Shown: positions 27,828-37,534 of the stretch, one piece after another
Numbering within the stretch: position 1 is the stretch's first letter
How the letters are laid out: every line of letters begins with the position of its first letter
From: JBEULC01 sp045504435
GTDB lineage: Bacteria; Pseudomonadota; Alphaproteobacteria; WRAU01; Hepatincolaceae
Reading direction: 5' to 3'
Assembly: GCA_045504435.1 (NCBI GenBank)
Contig: JBEULC010000001.1
Location: 186,001-250,000 of the forward strand
DNA: 64,000 nt
Notes under the pieces: generated by a model
Seen by the model: only the letters and a program-made list of their open reading frames with translations
Told to the model about the DNA's origin: nothing
The model's database searches: none
Program-made: the position numbers and the translations under genes

Positions 27828-30800
27828 TTAGATAATATATGCTAGAAATACTATTGGCTTTATATCTATTATAATCATATTTTTATCACTTGAAATATAG
27901 CAATTGATAAATTTACTAATAATTTTATTTAAGCCTTGTTTTTTATTCTTATAGGGAATTAATATAGTATGCTTTAGATTTTTATTAGCATTAATTTTTT
28001 TAAAAAATAATTTTCTTAAGCTAAGTAATTTAAATCGCAAAAATCTTATTTCTGCAATTGATTGATTTTTATCGATTACTATATTTAATAAATATCTTTG
28101 GGGAAATATTTTTAAAGAATGAGATAAATCAACATTATTAAGTAAATGAAGATCAACTCCGAGCAATAATTTAATTATTAATTTTTCTGACTTTATATCT
28201 CCTCTTTTGTTTATGTTTACAGAATTATAGTCAGGTTTAATATTAATACTACAAAGTACCTCTGGAAGAAATACTATTTTATTTTTATTATTAATTAATA
28301 AAAATAAAATAGTTAACTGATCTAATGATTGTATTAATTTATCTATGTTAATTAATACTTCTTTTTTGAATACTGTATTGATTTGATAAATCTTTTCTGA
28401 TGCTAATGACGATATATATTCAGGAGAGGGAGGAATATATAGTTCTATAGTTCCTTTACCATAATCAATAGCGCTACGAGAAGTAGCCATCATGGCTTCT
28501 GGATTATCTTCTAAGGCTCTTTTTAAATAGCTTAAATGATTACAATATAAATCACATTTCACTTGTTTATCTATAATATAAATGTAAAAATAAGGAGCAA
28601 ATACATAAGGGGCAGCGAGAGAAAGCAGCTCTCCAATATAATAAAACCTATTAAAATTTTTATCTAGTATGTTTTTTATTGGAACAATAATATAATCTAA
28701 AATTTTATCAAATAATCGCTCTAGAAGTATTTGATAACGACTATCACATATACAAATTACTCTAATGTTTTTAACAGTTTGTCTAATAATATTATTAATT
28801 GCTTCTTGAACATTGTTTATATCTTCGTGATTGATAATTATTAAAATAATATCAATTTTATCATCAGTAATAGAAGATTTATTTTCTTTAATATGCTCCT
28901 TAACCTCTTCTATATTACCTATCCAATGCTGTATTTGTTTTTCAAAAATGAATTTTTCTCTAAGAATTTCTTGAGTTTTAATAACCATATTTTTAGCTAT
29001 TTCAGGATTATTTTTAATATAATAAAAATAAGTAGAAATTTGATCAAGTATAGCCTCATCACTCATATTAATATCTATATATAAAACACTATTGCCAAAG
29101 TTATTTATAATAAATTGATTGTAATCAGAAATAACTATAGCGCCTCCGCTAATTGTTTCATAAAGCCTAGAGGAGACAGATTGAGCTTCTAGATGGGCTC
29201 TTGATGAAAAACAAAGAGCTATTCCAGCTTGATTTAAAACTCTATGCATTGACTTCCCATCGAAAGGGATTACCCCCTTATATTTTCTAAGACTATTCCA
29301 AAAAGATTTATTATGCTTAAGTTTAGGCCCGTACAATCCACAGGGTATTTCGCTTTTATCAAGTAAAGATAATAATGAAGAGTGCCTTGCATTATTATCT
29401 TTAGATAATTCCCACTGTGTAGCGGCATAATATATGGATGGATTAATAAAATTATTAGGGGGCAATATAGAGCTCTCTACATTAGTAGGGTAAAGCTCCC
29501 ATTCCTTAGAAAAAAACTTTTTATATTTATTAACTAATTGTTTTATAAAATTTGAATTTATATCAGATCCATTATGTACATATATATCATGTGTTTGTAT
29601 AGGGTAAAATGATAAATGATCTGCAATATGCCTGCTTAGCAAAGCCATCCATTGGATAGAAAGTGTATCTACACTTTTAAAGGAAGTAATAAAAAGATCT
29701 ATATGAAATAATACATTAATATAATCTCTATTATAACGTAAATTAGTTAGCTTATGATTTTTATCAAAAAAATAATAGTTTTGATTCATAACATATATAG
29801 GGATTCCTAAAGCTTCTTCAATTAATGACAATCTTTTAATAAGCTCAAGTTCAGCGCTTAGGTTATCATTCCAAGGATAAGATATAATTATGCAAGGTAA
29901 TCCTCTATTTACTAGTGGAGGAGAATTTTCTTCACCAGATTTACATATGTTTGCTAACCATGAATAATGGGGATGGTTAGCATTTTCAAAAATACTTACT
30001 TTTTCTTGATCCAAAACTAATTTATCAAATGCCATAATTTGATTACTAAAAAGAGAGTTGTATAAGAAAGTAAGATTTGATACTCCCTTCTGTAGATGCT
30101 TGTTGATATCAAAATTATCTTCTTTATTATGATTTATTCTATAGATCCAATCGTTTTCTCCATAAATTTTAAGAAGGTTTTTATTTTGATAATTACCGCC
30201 TATTATCTCTAGAAAAGATGACATATCTAATAAATGTTTATCGTTTATAAATTCATATTCATTTATAAATGAATGATAATTATTTATTTGGATAATATTA
30301 GAAGAGTTAAAAAAGCTGAAATAATAACCATGTAAATTTAGAGATAATTTGGGAAAAATTTTCTTAGAAAACCTATGGAGAGTTTGTTGTGCTATGCCGT
30401 TACAATCCAGGTCTATAAGAATTATAGGCTGATTTAATTCATCAAACAGCCCTTCTTGGGTCAAATATCTTATATAATGCTCTTGTTCACCTTTTAAAAG
30501 TAAGAGAATATCATCTTGATATTCTAGGAGTAATGATATAAGGATTTGCTTATTATGGTCTAAATCATCATCTGAAGATAAATTAAGGATTTTTAATCTA
30601 TTCAAAAAAATAGGTAAATCTAGCCCAAGCCTAGCATATATAATTTCCATAGCATTAGGTTTTTTAAGAAGTTGAGATAAATCCTCTCCTAAAATTTTAC
30701 CAAAAAAAAATTCAAGACCATCCTCTTTAGAATTTTCTATGTTTAATATTATTGCTAGTCTTTTGTTAAATTCTAAATATCTTATTTCTTCTTGAGGATA

Positions 30801-31703
30801 TAGAAGTTGATAGATTTGCCGGATAATTTCGCTTTCTCTGGATAAAAAATAAATTTTTGGATTTTTAAAATTAATTTTAATTTGTTGATAAAACCATTGA
30901 ACAAAAGGCATTAAATTATACCAAGCTTCTGCACTTCCAAAATTTGCTATAAAATTCTCTTTATAATTATCTATAACAAAGTATTGGTTTAACCAATTAA
31001 CTACATTAAGACCTATAGTAATACTAGCACTTAAGCTATCCAATTTGCTTATTTTTTTCAAAAAGGGGCTGGTTTCATATCGCTGTAAGAAGTATTCTGA
31101 AGGCTTAGGATAATACTGCGCTTCTATTCCCCAATTAGCTGCAGAGATAATATCTTCATGTAAATTATCACCGATATGCAATATCTTTTTGTCATAAAAA
31201 TCTTGCTTTAATTTTTTAAAAATAGAACCATCACTTTTTGACAAATTAAGATGTGAAGATAAATAAATCTTATGCTTGCCATAGCCATTATTATTAAGCA
31301 TTTTTTCAACGACTTTTAAGGGAAGGGAAGTTTGTGACACAAAGACAATAATTTTATTTGCCGCTATAGCTTGTTGATATATTGGGTATATCATAGAATT
31401 TTTGGAAGAAATTTTAATCTCCCAGTCAATCTCTAATTGTTTTAGGTCATAATATTGTGGGTTGATATAGGCATATATTTCATCTAAAGTTACGTCCTTT
31501 TTATCATAATTAATTAATCGCTGCCGAGCCAAGGTTTCTGCTGTTATCCTAGAGGAAAAAAATCCCTTTGAATATTGATAATCAATATGTTTAAAAAGAT
31601 CTGTAGGCTTATTATATGGTCTTAAAATAACAGTATCAAAAATGTTAAAAGATATAATTTCAAAAGGTGTTAACCAATTATCGTTGTTCATTTTTAATTT
31701 CAT
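27828..31703 (-). CDS. Giant HAD-like / glycosyltransferase fusion protein
   Basis: A 1291-residue multidomain protein. Residues 1-230: HAD-superfamily domain of the COG5610 type, ending with KKILHIGDNLHEDIISAANW. Its motif I reads SFNIFDT, with Asn where the nucleophile Asp normally stands. Residues about 240-560: the associated region with FLSRESEIIRQIYQLLYP. About 780-930: GT-B-like domain (CGLYGPKLKHNKSFWNSLRK, then RLYETISGGAIVISDYNQFI). About 945-1180: GT-A-like domain with IDIILIIINHEDINNVQEAI. The stop codon abuts an IS remnant, so the original C-terminus may have been longer. It overlaps gmhB by 4 bp. Confidence 0.7.
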   Translation of the reverse strand: MKLKMNNDNWLTPFEIISFNIFDTVILRPYNKPTDLFKHIDYQYSKGFFSSRITAETLARQRLINYDKKDVTLDEIYAYINPQYYDLKQLEIDWEIKISSKNSMIYPIYQQAIAANKIIVFVSQTSLPLKVVEKMLNNNGYGKHKIYLSSHLNLSKSDGSIFKKLKQDFYDKKILHIGDNLHEDIISAANWGIEAQYYPKPSEYFLQRYETSPFLKKISKLDSLSASITIGLNVVNWLNQYFVIDNYKENFIANFGSAEAWYNLMPFVQWFYQQIKINFKNPKIYFLSRESEIIRQIYQLLYPQEEIRYLEFNKRLAIILNIENSKEDGLEFFFGKILGEDLSQLLKKPNAMEIIYARLGLDLPIFLNRLKILNLSSDDDLDHNKQILISLLLEYQDDILLLLKGEQEHYIRYLTQEGLFDELNQPIILIDLDCNGIAQQTLHRFSKKIFPKLSLNLHGYYFSFFNSSNIIQINNYHSFINEYEFINDKHLLDMSSFLEIIGGNYQNKNLLKIYGENDWIYRINHNKEDNFDINKHLQKGVSNLTFLYNSLFSNQIMAFDKLVLDQEKVSIFENANHPHYSWLANICKSGEENSPPLVNRGLPCIIISYPWNDNLSAELELIKRLSLIEEALGIPIYVMNQNYYFFDKNHKLTNLRYNRDYINVLFHIDLFITSFKSVDTLSIQWMALLSRHIADHLSFYPIQTHDIYVHNGSDINSNFIKQLVNKYKKFFSKEWELYPTNVESSILPPNNFINPSIYYAATQWELSKDNNARHSSLLSLLDKSEIPCGLYGPKLKHNKSFWNSLRKYKGVIPFDGKSMHRVLNQAGIALCFSSRAHLEAQSVSSRLYETISGGAIVISDYNQFIINNFGNSVLYIDINMSDEAILDQISTYFYYIKNNPEIAKNMVIKTQEILREKFIFEKQIQHWIGNIEEVKEHIKENKSSITDDKIDIILIIINHEDINNVQEAINNIIRQTVKNIRVICICDSRYQILLERLFDKILDYIIVPIKNILDKNFNRFYYIGELLSLAAPYVFAPYFYIYIIDKQVKCDLYCNHLSYLKRALEDNPEAMMATSRSAIDYGKGTIELYIPPSPEYISSLASEKIYQINTVFKKEVLINIDKLIQSLDQLTILFLLINNKNKIVFLPEVLCSINIKPDYNSVNINKRGDIKSEKLIIKLLLGVDLHLLNNVDLSHSLKIFPQRYLLNIVIDKNQSIAEIRFLRFKLLSLRKLFFKKINANKNLKHTILIPYKNKKQGLNKIISKFINCYISSDKNMIIIDIKPIVFLAYII

Positions 31704-32320
31704 AATTTAAAATTTATAAGTTTTAAAAGCTCATTAAACGTAGGTAATTTTTTAACAAATCTATAATCGTCAGTAATATTTATAGCTTCTTTATTTACTA
31801 AAACAGCCTTAGATAACCCTGCAAGATTAGCAGCAAGCATATCTGTTTTTTGGTCTCCTATAAAAATTGACTCTTTCAAGTTGAGATTAAATCTTTTTTG
31901 AGCTTGCAATATCATGCCGGGGCTAGGCTTTCTATAGTCAGATAAAAAAATATTATTAGATATGTTGTAATCGCTTAAGCAATTAAAATAGTCGTGTTGT
32001 ATTTTATGATTTAAGATATAGTTTTGATCTATAGCTTCAGAATGATAGGGGCAAAAATAAACATTTATATCTATACCTCGCTCAGAAAATAAATTAATAA
32101 TATATTTTGTTAACTCTAAGAATTGATTAAGTGTAAACTTATTTTTTGCTATTCCTGCTTGATTAGTTATAATATAAATTTTGTATCCAGCAGATATAGC
32201 TTCTGAACATAGCTCTATTATTCCTTCTATAAGTTTGAATTTTTCTAGTGTTCCAACATATCCGTAATCAACGTTGATTATTCCATCTCTGTCTAGGAAT
32301 AAAGCCTTGTTAGATTCCAT
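31700..32320 (-). CDS. gmhB: D-glycero-D-manno-heptose-1,7-bisphosphate 7-phosphatase
   Basis: HAD phosphatase that removes the 7-phosphate during GDP- or ADP-heptose synthesis. The 206-residue product has motif I LFLDRDGIIN, motif II IITNQAGIAK and the late acidic motif FIGDQKTDMLAA. The zinc loop, usually CPHxxx...CxC, reads YFCPYHSEAIDQNYILNHKI with a long insert, and its later cysteines are not in the usual positions, so zinc binding may be lost. It overlaps hddC by 11 bp and the large glycosyltransferase by 4 bp: one operon. Confidence 0.85.
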   Translation of the reverse strand: MESNKALFLDRDGIINVDYGYVGTLEKFKLIEGIIELCSEAISAGYKIYIITNQAGIAKNKFTLNQFLELTKYIINLFSERGIDINVYFCPYHSEAIDQNYILNHKIQHDYFNCLSDYNISNNIFLSDYRKPSPGMILQAQKRFNLNLKESIFIGDQKTDMLAANLAGLSKAVLVNKEAINITDDYRFVKKLPTFNELLKLINFKL

Positions 32321-33005
32321 TTCTTATATTACAAAAACTTTGGTAATCTTCTGGCACTCCAATATCAATAAAATAGTTGTCTACTTTGTAAGCAAGCAAG
32401 TTAATATCTTTTATATATTTCTGTAAAAAATCTATCTCGAAAGAAAATTTATTAGGTAGAGTAAAATCTTTAAATACAGATTTATTTAATAAATATATTC
32501 CACAATTTATCAATCCTTTTTTGCCATCTTTAGTATTTAAAAAATCAATGACTTCTCCTTTTTCATTGATTTCAACCTTACCATATCTATCTATATTATT
32601 TTCTTGTTTTAAAACTATAGCAAAATTAGCCTTATGATGCATATAATATTTAAGAAATTGTCCATATATAATAGGACAAAAGGTATCCCCATTTAGAATT
32701 AATACATTTTCGTTATCTTCAATATTCTTCAGTGCTTGAAAAATTGCACCTCCTGTACCTAAGGGAGATTGTTCCATACTATATGTTATTTTCATATCAA
32801 GATAATTATTTCCAAAGTAGGTAATTATTGCATCTTTAAGATAACCAACAGCAATTATAACTTCTTGTATGCCTTGCTCTTTAAGATGTTGAAGCAAGAT
32901 TGCCAAAAAGGGTTGGCCATTAATAGGTGCCATCGGTTTTGGCATATTAGAAAGTAAAGATTTTAATCTAGTGCCTAAACCCCCTGCTAAAATAATAGCT
33001 TTCAC
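32310..33005 (-). CDS. hddC: D-glycero-alpha-D-manno-heptose 1-phosphate guanylyltransferase
   Basis: Activates heptose-1-phosphate with GTP. The 231-residue nucleotidyltransferase has the signature ILAGGLGTRLKSLLSNMPKP at the N-terminus, the LNGDTF metal/sugar motif near residue 103 and FIDIGVPEDY at the end. Adjacent gmhA, hddA and gmhB point to HddC rather than a glucose or mannose version. It overlaps gmhA by 4 bp. Confidence 0.85.
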   Translation of the reverse strand: MKAIILAGGLGTRLKSLLSNMPKPMAPINGQPFLAILLQHLKEQGIQEVIIAVGYLKDAIITYFGNNYLDMKITYSMEQSPLGTGGAIFQALKNIEDNENVLILNGDTFCPIIYGQFLKYYMHHKANFAIVLKQENNIDRYGKVEINEKGEVIDFLNTKDGKKGLINCGIYLLNKSVFKDFTLPNKFSFEIDFLQKYIKDINLLAYKVDNYFIDIGVPEDYQSFCNIRNGI

Positions 33006-33601
33006 TTTTTATTTCCAAATATCATTTGCTCTATTAAATCACATAGTATATGACCAGTCATTATATGACCCTCTTGTATATGGGGGGTCTCCGTAGAGGG
33101 AATATTTATGTTATGATCAGAAATCGCTCCAACCGCATTTCCATCTAAACCCAGCATACCTATTGTAATTATTCCCTTTAGTTTAGCAGTCTCCATAGCT
33201 TTAATAATATTAGTGCTCTTTCCGGAGGTGGAAAAACCTATTAATATATCTCCTGCTTGACCAATTGCTTCAACTTGTCTAGAAAAAGCTTTTTCGTAAC
33301 CATAATCATTACCAATAGCAGTTATAATTGAGGTATCAACTGTTAAAGCTATAGCGTAGAGACCCGGTCTGTCAAATTTAAATCTACTAACTAATTCCCC
33401 TGATAAATGCTGACTATCAGCGGCCGATCCACCATTACCGCAAAACATCATTTTCTTTCCATTTTGCAGAGCAGTTGTACATATCTTAGCTATAACTTCT
33501 ATTTTTGAAATAAAATTATCATCTGCTATAATGTTTTCTATAACTCTATTTGTTTTGCGATAGCTTTCTAAGATTATTGACCTTAAATCTAAACTGTCCA
33601 T
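33002..33601 (-). CDS. gmhA: Sedoheptulose-7-phosphate isomerase
   Basis: First step of heptose synthesis: sedoheptulose-7-phosphate to D-glycero-D-manno-heptose 7-phosphate. The 199-residue SIS-domain protein has MMFCGNGGSAADSQHLSGEL (substrate and zinc-binding), then FSTSGKSTNIIKAME, and a C-terminal EGHIMTGHILCDLIEQ carrying catalytic Glu/His. Length and motifs are complete. It overlaps hddA by 13 bp. Confidence 0.93.
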   Translation of the reverse strand: MDSLDLRSIILESYRKTNRVIENIIADDNFISKIEVIAKICTTALQNGKKMMFCGNGGSAADSQHLSGELVSRFKFDRPGLYAIALTVDTSIITAIGNDYGYEKAFSRQVEAIGQAGDILIGFSTSGKSTNIIKAMETAKLKGIITIGMLGLDGNAVGAISDHNINIPSTETPHIQEGHIMTGHILCDLIEQMIFGNKK

Positions 33602-34641
33602 GTATATGCTCCTTCTGGTGAAAAGTGACAGGGTAATATATACCCCGCTTCTTTATTTAACTCTTTTATAATTGCCATCTTTTTTAAAGGGTCAACCAAA
33701 AACATCATAAAGCCTCCTCCTCCTGCCCCAGATATTTTACCACAATAAGCCCCCATATTAATAACTTTATCATATATTCTATTGATATCAGGATTTGAAA
33801 TTTTACTACCTGACATTTTTTTTGCTTCCCAGGAATTCACCATAGAGCGTTTAATAAGCTCTATATCCCATTTTAGTAAGCCTTCTTTCATCACAAAAGC
33901 CTCTTCTTTTATAATTTGCATAGCTTTTATAGTAATTGCATTATTGTCTGTTAGATTAGCAGATTGTTGTTCTATTATATTACCCGAGTCCCTAGATTTT
34001 CCTGTAAAATATAATAAAATTGATTGCTCTAGTTCGGTTAATATCCATCTTCTTATATTTAGCGAATTTACTATTACTTTATTGTCTGGCATAAATTCTA
34101 TAAAATTTGCCCCCCCAAAAGCAGCACAATATTGATCTTGTTTACCTCCTTGTAAAAGCAAATCTTTTCTTTCAATATTATAAGATAATTCTGCCAAATC
34201 GTATTCCCCAAATGGTAATCCTAACAACTCCTTATAAGCATTAATTATCGCAACCATAATAGTCGAAGATGATCCTAGACCAGATCCGGAAGGAACTTCT
34301 GAATAAGTAGATAACTCAAAAGACCCAATAGGAAGACCTTTGTTATAATATTTAACTATTCTATTATATGCCGCCTTATGCAATCTTAAATCACCTATTG
34401 GCTCTATGAAATCGACGATATCGCTTTCAAAAATTACATTTATATCCTGAGCTATAAATCTTATTTTATTATCGTTGGTAGGACGTAAAGTACAATAGGC
34501 ACACAAACTAAGAGCAATATTAAGCACACATCCGCCATTATAATTCTCAAAAAAGCTAGGTAAATCTGTACCTCCACCAGCCAAACCTAATCTTAAAGGC
34601 GCTTTGGATCGAATTAAAGATGCTTTATAATTTATCCGCAT
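33589..34641 (-). CDS. hddA: D-glycero-alpha-D-manno-heptose 7-phosphate 1-kinase
   Basis: GHMP-family kinase that phosphorylates C1 of heptose-7-phosphate. The 350-residue product begins with APLRLGLAGGGTDLPSFFEN, characteristic of HddA-type kinases. The GHMP ATP motif is EVPSGSGLGSSSTIMVA, and the C-terminal motif KISGAGGGGFMMFL closes the active site. It lies 8 bp downstream of the GDP-sugar dehydratase and overlaps gmhA. With gmhA, gmhB and hddC it completes the GDP-heptose route. Confidence 0.92.
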   Translation of the reverse strand: MRINYKASLIRSKAPLRLGLAGGGTDLPSFFENYNGGCVLNIALSLCAYCTLRPTNDNKIRFIAQDINVIFESDIVDFIEPIGDLRLHKAAYNRIVKYYNKGLPIGSFELSTYSEVPSGSGLGSSSTIMVAIINAYKELLGLPFGEYDLAELSYNIERKDLLLQGGKQDQYCAAFGGANFIEFMPDNKVIVNSLNIRRWILTELEQSILLYFTGKSRDSGNIIEQQSANLTDNNAITIKAMQIIKEEAFVMKEGLLKWDIELIKRSMVNSWEAKKMSGSKISNPDINRIYDKVINMGAYCGKISGAGGGGFMMFLVDPLKKMAIIKELNKEAGYILPCHFSPEGAYTWTV

Positions 34642-34649
34642 ATTTTTTC

Positions 34650-35672
34650 CTATCTTACTAAAAAATTATTATCTTTTCTAATTTTATTACGCCAATATTC
34701 TAAAAGATCTGCCATAGTTTTTTCAAAACTAATTTCTGATTTCCAACCAGTATGATTTTCGAATTTAGCTGTATTTGGAATTTGTAAATCCGCATCAATA
34801 GGCCTTAACCTAGCAGAGTCCTCTTCTATCTTAATTTTATCTTTCATGGAAGATAAAGAAATCAGATAATGAAGCATCTCCCCTATAGTACAACTATATT
34901 GCCCACCTATATTGTAATATTCTCCTGCAATAGGATTATGTGTAACAAGAAGGTAATAAGCTTTTACCGCATCCCTTACATCAGCAAATGTCCTCAAAGA
35001 CTCTAAATTACCTACTTTTATTATTGGGGGTATTATACCTTCTTCTATCATAGCTATTTGCTTAGCAAAAGTACTCTCAGCAAATACGTCTCCTCTTCTT
35101 GGTCCAGTATGAGTAAACATTCTAGTGGTCATTATCTTCATACCATAAGCTTCTGCATAATATCTGCCTACTAAATCTGTCCCAACTTTTGATATTGCAT
35201 ATGGCGAAGCTGGGTGGAAGGTGCATTCTTCATCAATAGGCAATTTTTCTTTAGGTACTCTACCGAATACTTCACTAGAGGCGCATACATGTATTACAGT
35301 ATTTTTAACCAATTCGGGATATTTACGTACTGCTTCAAGTACTCTGGCTGTTCCCTGTATATTGACTTCAAAAGTATCTAACGGAGCGTTAAAACTTACT
35401 TGAGGATAACTTTGCGCAGCTAAATGGAAGATATAATCTGGCATACAAGAGGCTATTGCATGATTGATAGATATATCATCTCTTAAGTCTCCATAAAGTA
35501 AATAAACTCTATCACTTTTATTAATCCTCTCTACTAAATTGGAAATATTATCTAAAGGACTTCTCCATCTACATAACCCATATATTTCCCAATCAGTATT
35601 TTCAAGCAAATAATCAGCCAAGTGGGAACCCACCATACCAGTTATGCCTGTAATTAGTACCTTTTTTTTCAT
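34650..35672 (-). CDS. GDP-mannose/GDP-heptose 4,6-dehydratase
   Basis: A 340-residue extended SDR dehydratase of the Gmd type. NAD-binding motif GITGMVGSHLADYLL at the N-terminus; catalytic YAISKVGTD near residue 155; substrate region MFTHTGPRRGDVFAESTFAK near 190. It sits directly upstream of hddA-gmhA-hddC-gmhB. In Yersinia and Campylobacter a Gmd homologue (DmhA) beside these genes makes GDP-6-deoxy-4-keto-heptose, so that substrate is likely here (inference). GDP-mannose itself is the alternative. Confidence 0.8.
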   Translation of the reverse strand: MKKKVLITGITGMVGSHLADYLLENTDWEIYGLCRWRSPLDNISNLVERINKSDRVYLLYGDLRDDISINHAIASCMPDYIFHLAAQSYPQVSFNAPLDTFEVNIQGTARVLEAVRKYPELVKNTVIHVCASSEVFGRVPKEKLPIDEECTFHPASPYAISKVGTDLVGRYYAEAYGMKIMTTRMFTHTGPRRGDVFAESTFAKQIAMIEEGIIPPIIKVGNLESLRTFADVRDAVKAYYLLVTHNPIAGEYYNIGGQYSCTIGEMLHYLISLSSMKDKIKIEEDSARLRPIDADLQIPNTAKFENHTGWKSEISFEKTMADLLEYWRNKIRKDNNFLVR

Positions 35673-35693
35673 TTTCCTTCTTTCTTTATTTTT

Positions 35694-36578
35694 TCATAAT
35701 GTTAAATTAATTTTTTCCAAATTGAGTATTTTTTTTATCTTTAAATTATCCATCAAGGTAGTAGCAGGTCTTTTAGCAAGAAAAATTGAATTATCATTAA
35801 TACTAATCTTATTAATATTTTTTGGTTCAAAATTATGATTTTTGGCTATTAATAGTGCTATTTCATATTTGGATAAAGGAGTATCTGAACAAATATTAAT
35901 AACTTGAGAAAATAAGGCTGGATATTGCTCGATTACATCTATTGTATATTGGGAAGCAGAATTAAAATCTAAAGGAGATCTATAAGAATCTCCAAACATA
36001 TCTAAGTTATTTCCTAAATATAGAGCATTATAAATTGAATCATAAAAGTGTTTTTTATTATTTAGAGAAGGTCCTATCAAAAATGGATATCTAATCACAT
36101 TAAACTTCCAAAGCAAAACTAGTTTTTCAGCAATAAATTTTGTTCTACCATAAGTATTAACCGGACAACAAATATCTTCTTCATTAAATAAATATCCATT
36201 TATACTTTCTCCATAAACTGCATCGCTTGAGGCATAATAAAAGGTAGCAATCAATTTCTCAAATTTATATAAAAAATAATCTAGAGACGCTACATTTATA
36301 TGCCAAGCTAATTTAGGATTTTTCTCAACTTGATCAGGATGATGATAAGATGATAAAAAAATTATTTTAAATTTTTTCTCTATTAAGGATAATTCATTAT
36401 ATAGATTATCTATGCTACAAAAGTTCGCCAAATCTAATTTTTTCCACTTAATCCGTGTATCTAAGAAATTAGGTTCAGTACTATTATTGGTAGCAATTAC
36501 CTTATTATCTGTCTCTCTAATTATATTTTTTAAGAAATATGAGCCTAAATAACCAGTTGCTCCGATTATTAAATACAT
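35694..36578 (-). CDS. Nucleotide-sugar reductase/epimerase (RmlD-like SDR)
   Basis: A 294-residue NAD(P)-dependent protein with GATGYLGSYFLKNII at the N-terminus, a catalytic region YYASSDAVYGE then YGRTKFIAEKLVL (YxxxK), and the RYPFLIGPSLNNKKHFYDSI segment typical of dTDP/GDP-sugar reductases. It probably reduces or epimerises the 4-keto sugar from the dehydratase encoded just downstream (21 bp gap). The exact product cannot be read from sequence. Confidence 0.7.
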   Translation of the reverse strand: MYLIIGATGYLGSYFLKNIIRETDNKVIATNNSTEPNFLDTRIKWKKLDLANFCSIDNLYNELSLIEKKFKIIFLSSYHHPDQVEKNPKLAWHINVASLDYFLYKFEKLIATFYYASSDAVYGESINGYLFNEEDICCPVNTYGRTKFIAEKLVLLWKFNVIRYPFLIGPSLNNKKHFYDSIYNALYLGNNLDMFGDSYRSPLDFNSASQYTIDVIEQYPALFSQVINICSDTPLSKYEIALLIAKNHNFEPKNINKISINDNSIFLAKRPATTLMDNLKIKKILNLEKINLTL

Positions 36579-36598
36579 TCTAATCCTTAATAAAAGTA

Positions 36599-36979
36599 TT
36601 AATAAATATCCATTGTACCATCTTCGTTTATAACCCCTTTATCATAAAAAGATATCAAGTTTGTATTTTCTTTAAAGTTAAATTGATGTCTTATAAAAGG
36701 CTCTATAATAAAAAAATCTTGAGGAAGCATATCAAAACTTTGTAGAAACCCCTGATCTCCACTAAGAATTAAATCAAATTTCCCTGATATTATAAAAAAT
36801 GCTTCTCTATTTCTAGCATGAAAATGATTCCCTCTAGTTGTATCTTTGTTGGAATTAATAAAATTAACCTGATTCCAACCTCTACTTACTAATTGTAACA
36901 ATGCTCCCCTATCATCAGAAATAGTAAAATCGGGCCTAATAAATTTTATATAATTATTATTTTGTTTTTTATTATACAA
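36599..36979 (-). CDS. Cupin-fold sugar isomerase/epimerase-like protein
   Basis: A 126-residue single-domain cupin with the pattern of WxcM/FdtA/QdtA-type 3,4-ketoisomerases and RmlC-like enzymes: SDDRGALLQLVSRGWNQVNF, then TRGNHFHARNREAFFIISGK with the His residues at the active site. The start is TTG at 36979 because AAAGGAGAG lies 5 bp upstream and no ATG is near. It is the first gene of the polysaccharide operon on this strand; the poly-C tract at 37072-37082 is about 95 bp upstream. Confidence 0.7.
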   Translation of the reverse strand: MYNKKQNNNYIKFIRPDFTISDDRGALLQLVSRGWNQVNFINSNKDTTRGNHFHARNREAFFIISGKFDLILSGDQGFLQSFDMLPQDFFIIEPFIRHQFNFKENTNLISFYDKGVINEDGTMDIY

Positions 36980-37071
36980 TTGAACTCTCCTTTAAATCCA
37001 GTAAAAAATTCTAGCTGATTAGCGATAATTAATACTATTCAAAGATGATAACCAAAAGATACCCCCCCCCC

Positions 37072-37082
37072 CTAGAAGAAGA
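37072..37082. repeat. C11 homopolymer upstream of the polysaccharide operon
   Basis: An uninterrupted run of eleven C in very AT-rich DNA, about 95 bp before the first gene of the leftward operon and 190 bp before a rightward small frame. Such tracts change length by slippage and can switch promoters in other bacteria. Confidence 0.6.
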
Positions 37083-37272
37083 ATCATTATTATCTACTAA
37101 CTTTCTAATGAAGAATTAGGCTGCCTAATTTTTTGCTTTTTTAAGAAACGTTATTTAATAGCTTTTTTATCTCTTGTTATTTCCTTAATCAATGTATATA
37201 TTAAAATAATATAAACTTTAGTATTAATCCAGAAAATTATTATGAATATTTTAATTTATGGTAGATACGCTA

Positions 37273-37431
37273 ATGGCTTATATTAATAACAATGATTTAT
37301 CTAAATTCCATGATGAAGCTTTGAATATATATGTTCGCCGACCTGATATAATTGGATTAAGAGCTATTGCCATGGAGACTAAATTGGGTAGATATGTTCT
37401 TCGTAATCTTAGAATAGATCTTTACTTATAA
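37273..37431 (+). CDS. Short open frame, unknown
   Basis: A 52-residue frame (MAYINNNDLSKFHDEALNIY, then RRPDIIGLRAIAMETKLGRY) between the divergent polysaccharide genes. I do not recognise it. The RPDIIGLRAIA part recalls the N-terminus of OafA acyltransferases, but the match is short and the rest differs. It may be a gene fragment or chance. Confidence 0.3.
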   Translation: MAYINNNDLSKFHDEALNIYVRRPDIIGLRAIAMETKLGRYVLRNLRIDLYL

Positions 37432-37534
37432 TCTATTGAATAAAATAAAAATAATAAAATCCCCTTAATTGCTTTTTACAAGCGAAATAATTCGTTTTTA
37501 TTACGAACAAAATGTAATCAAATACTTAATAATC

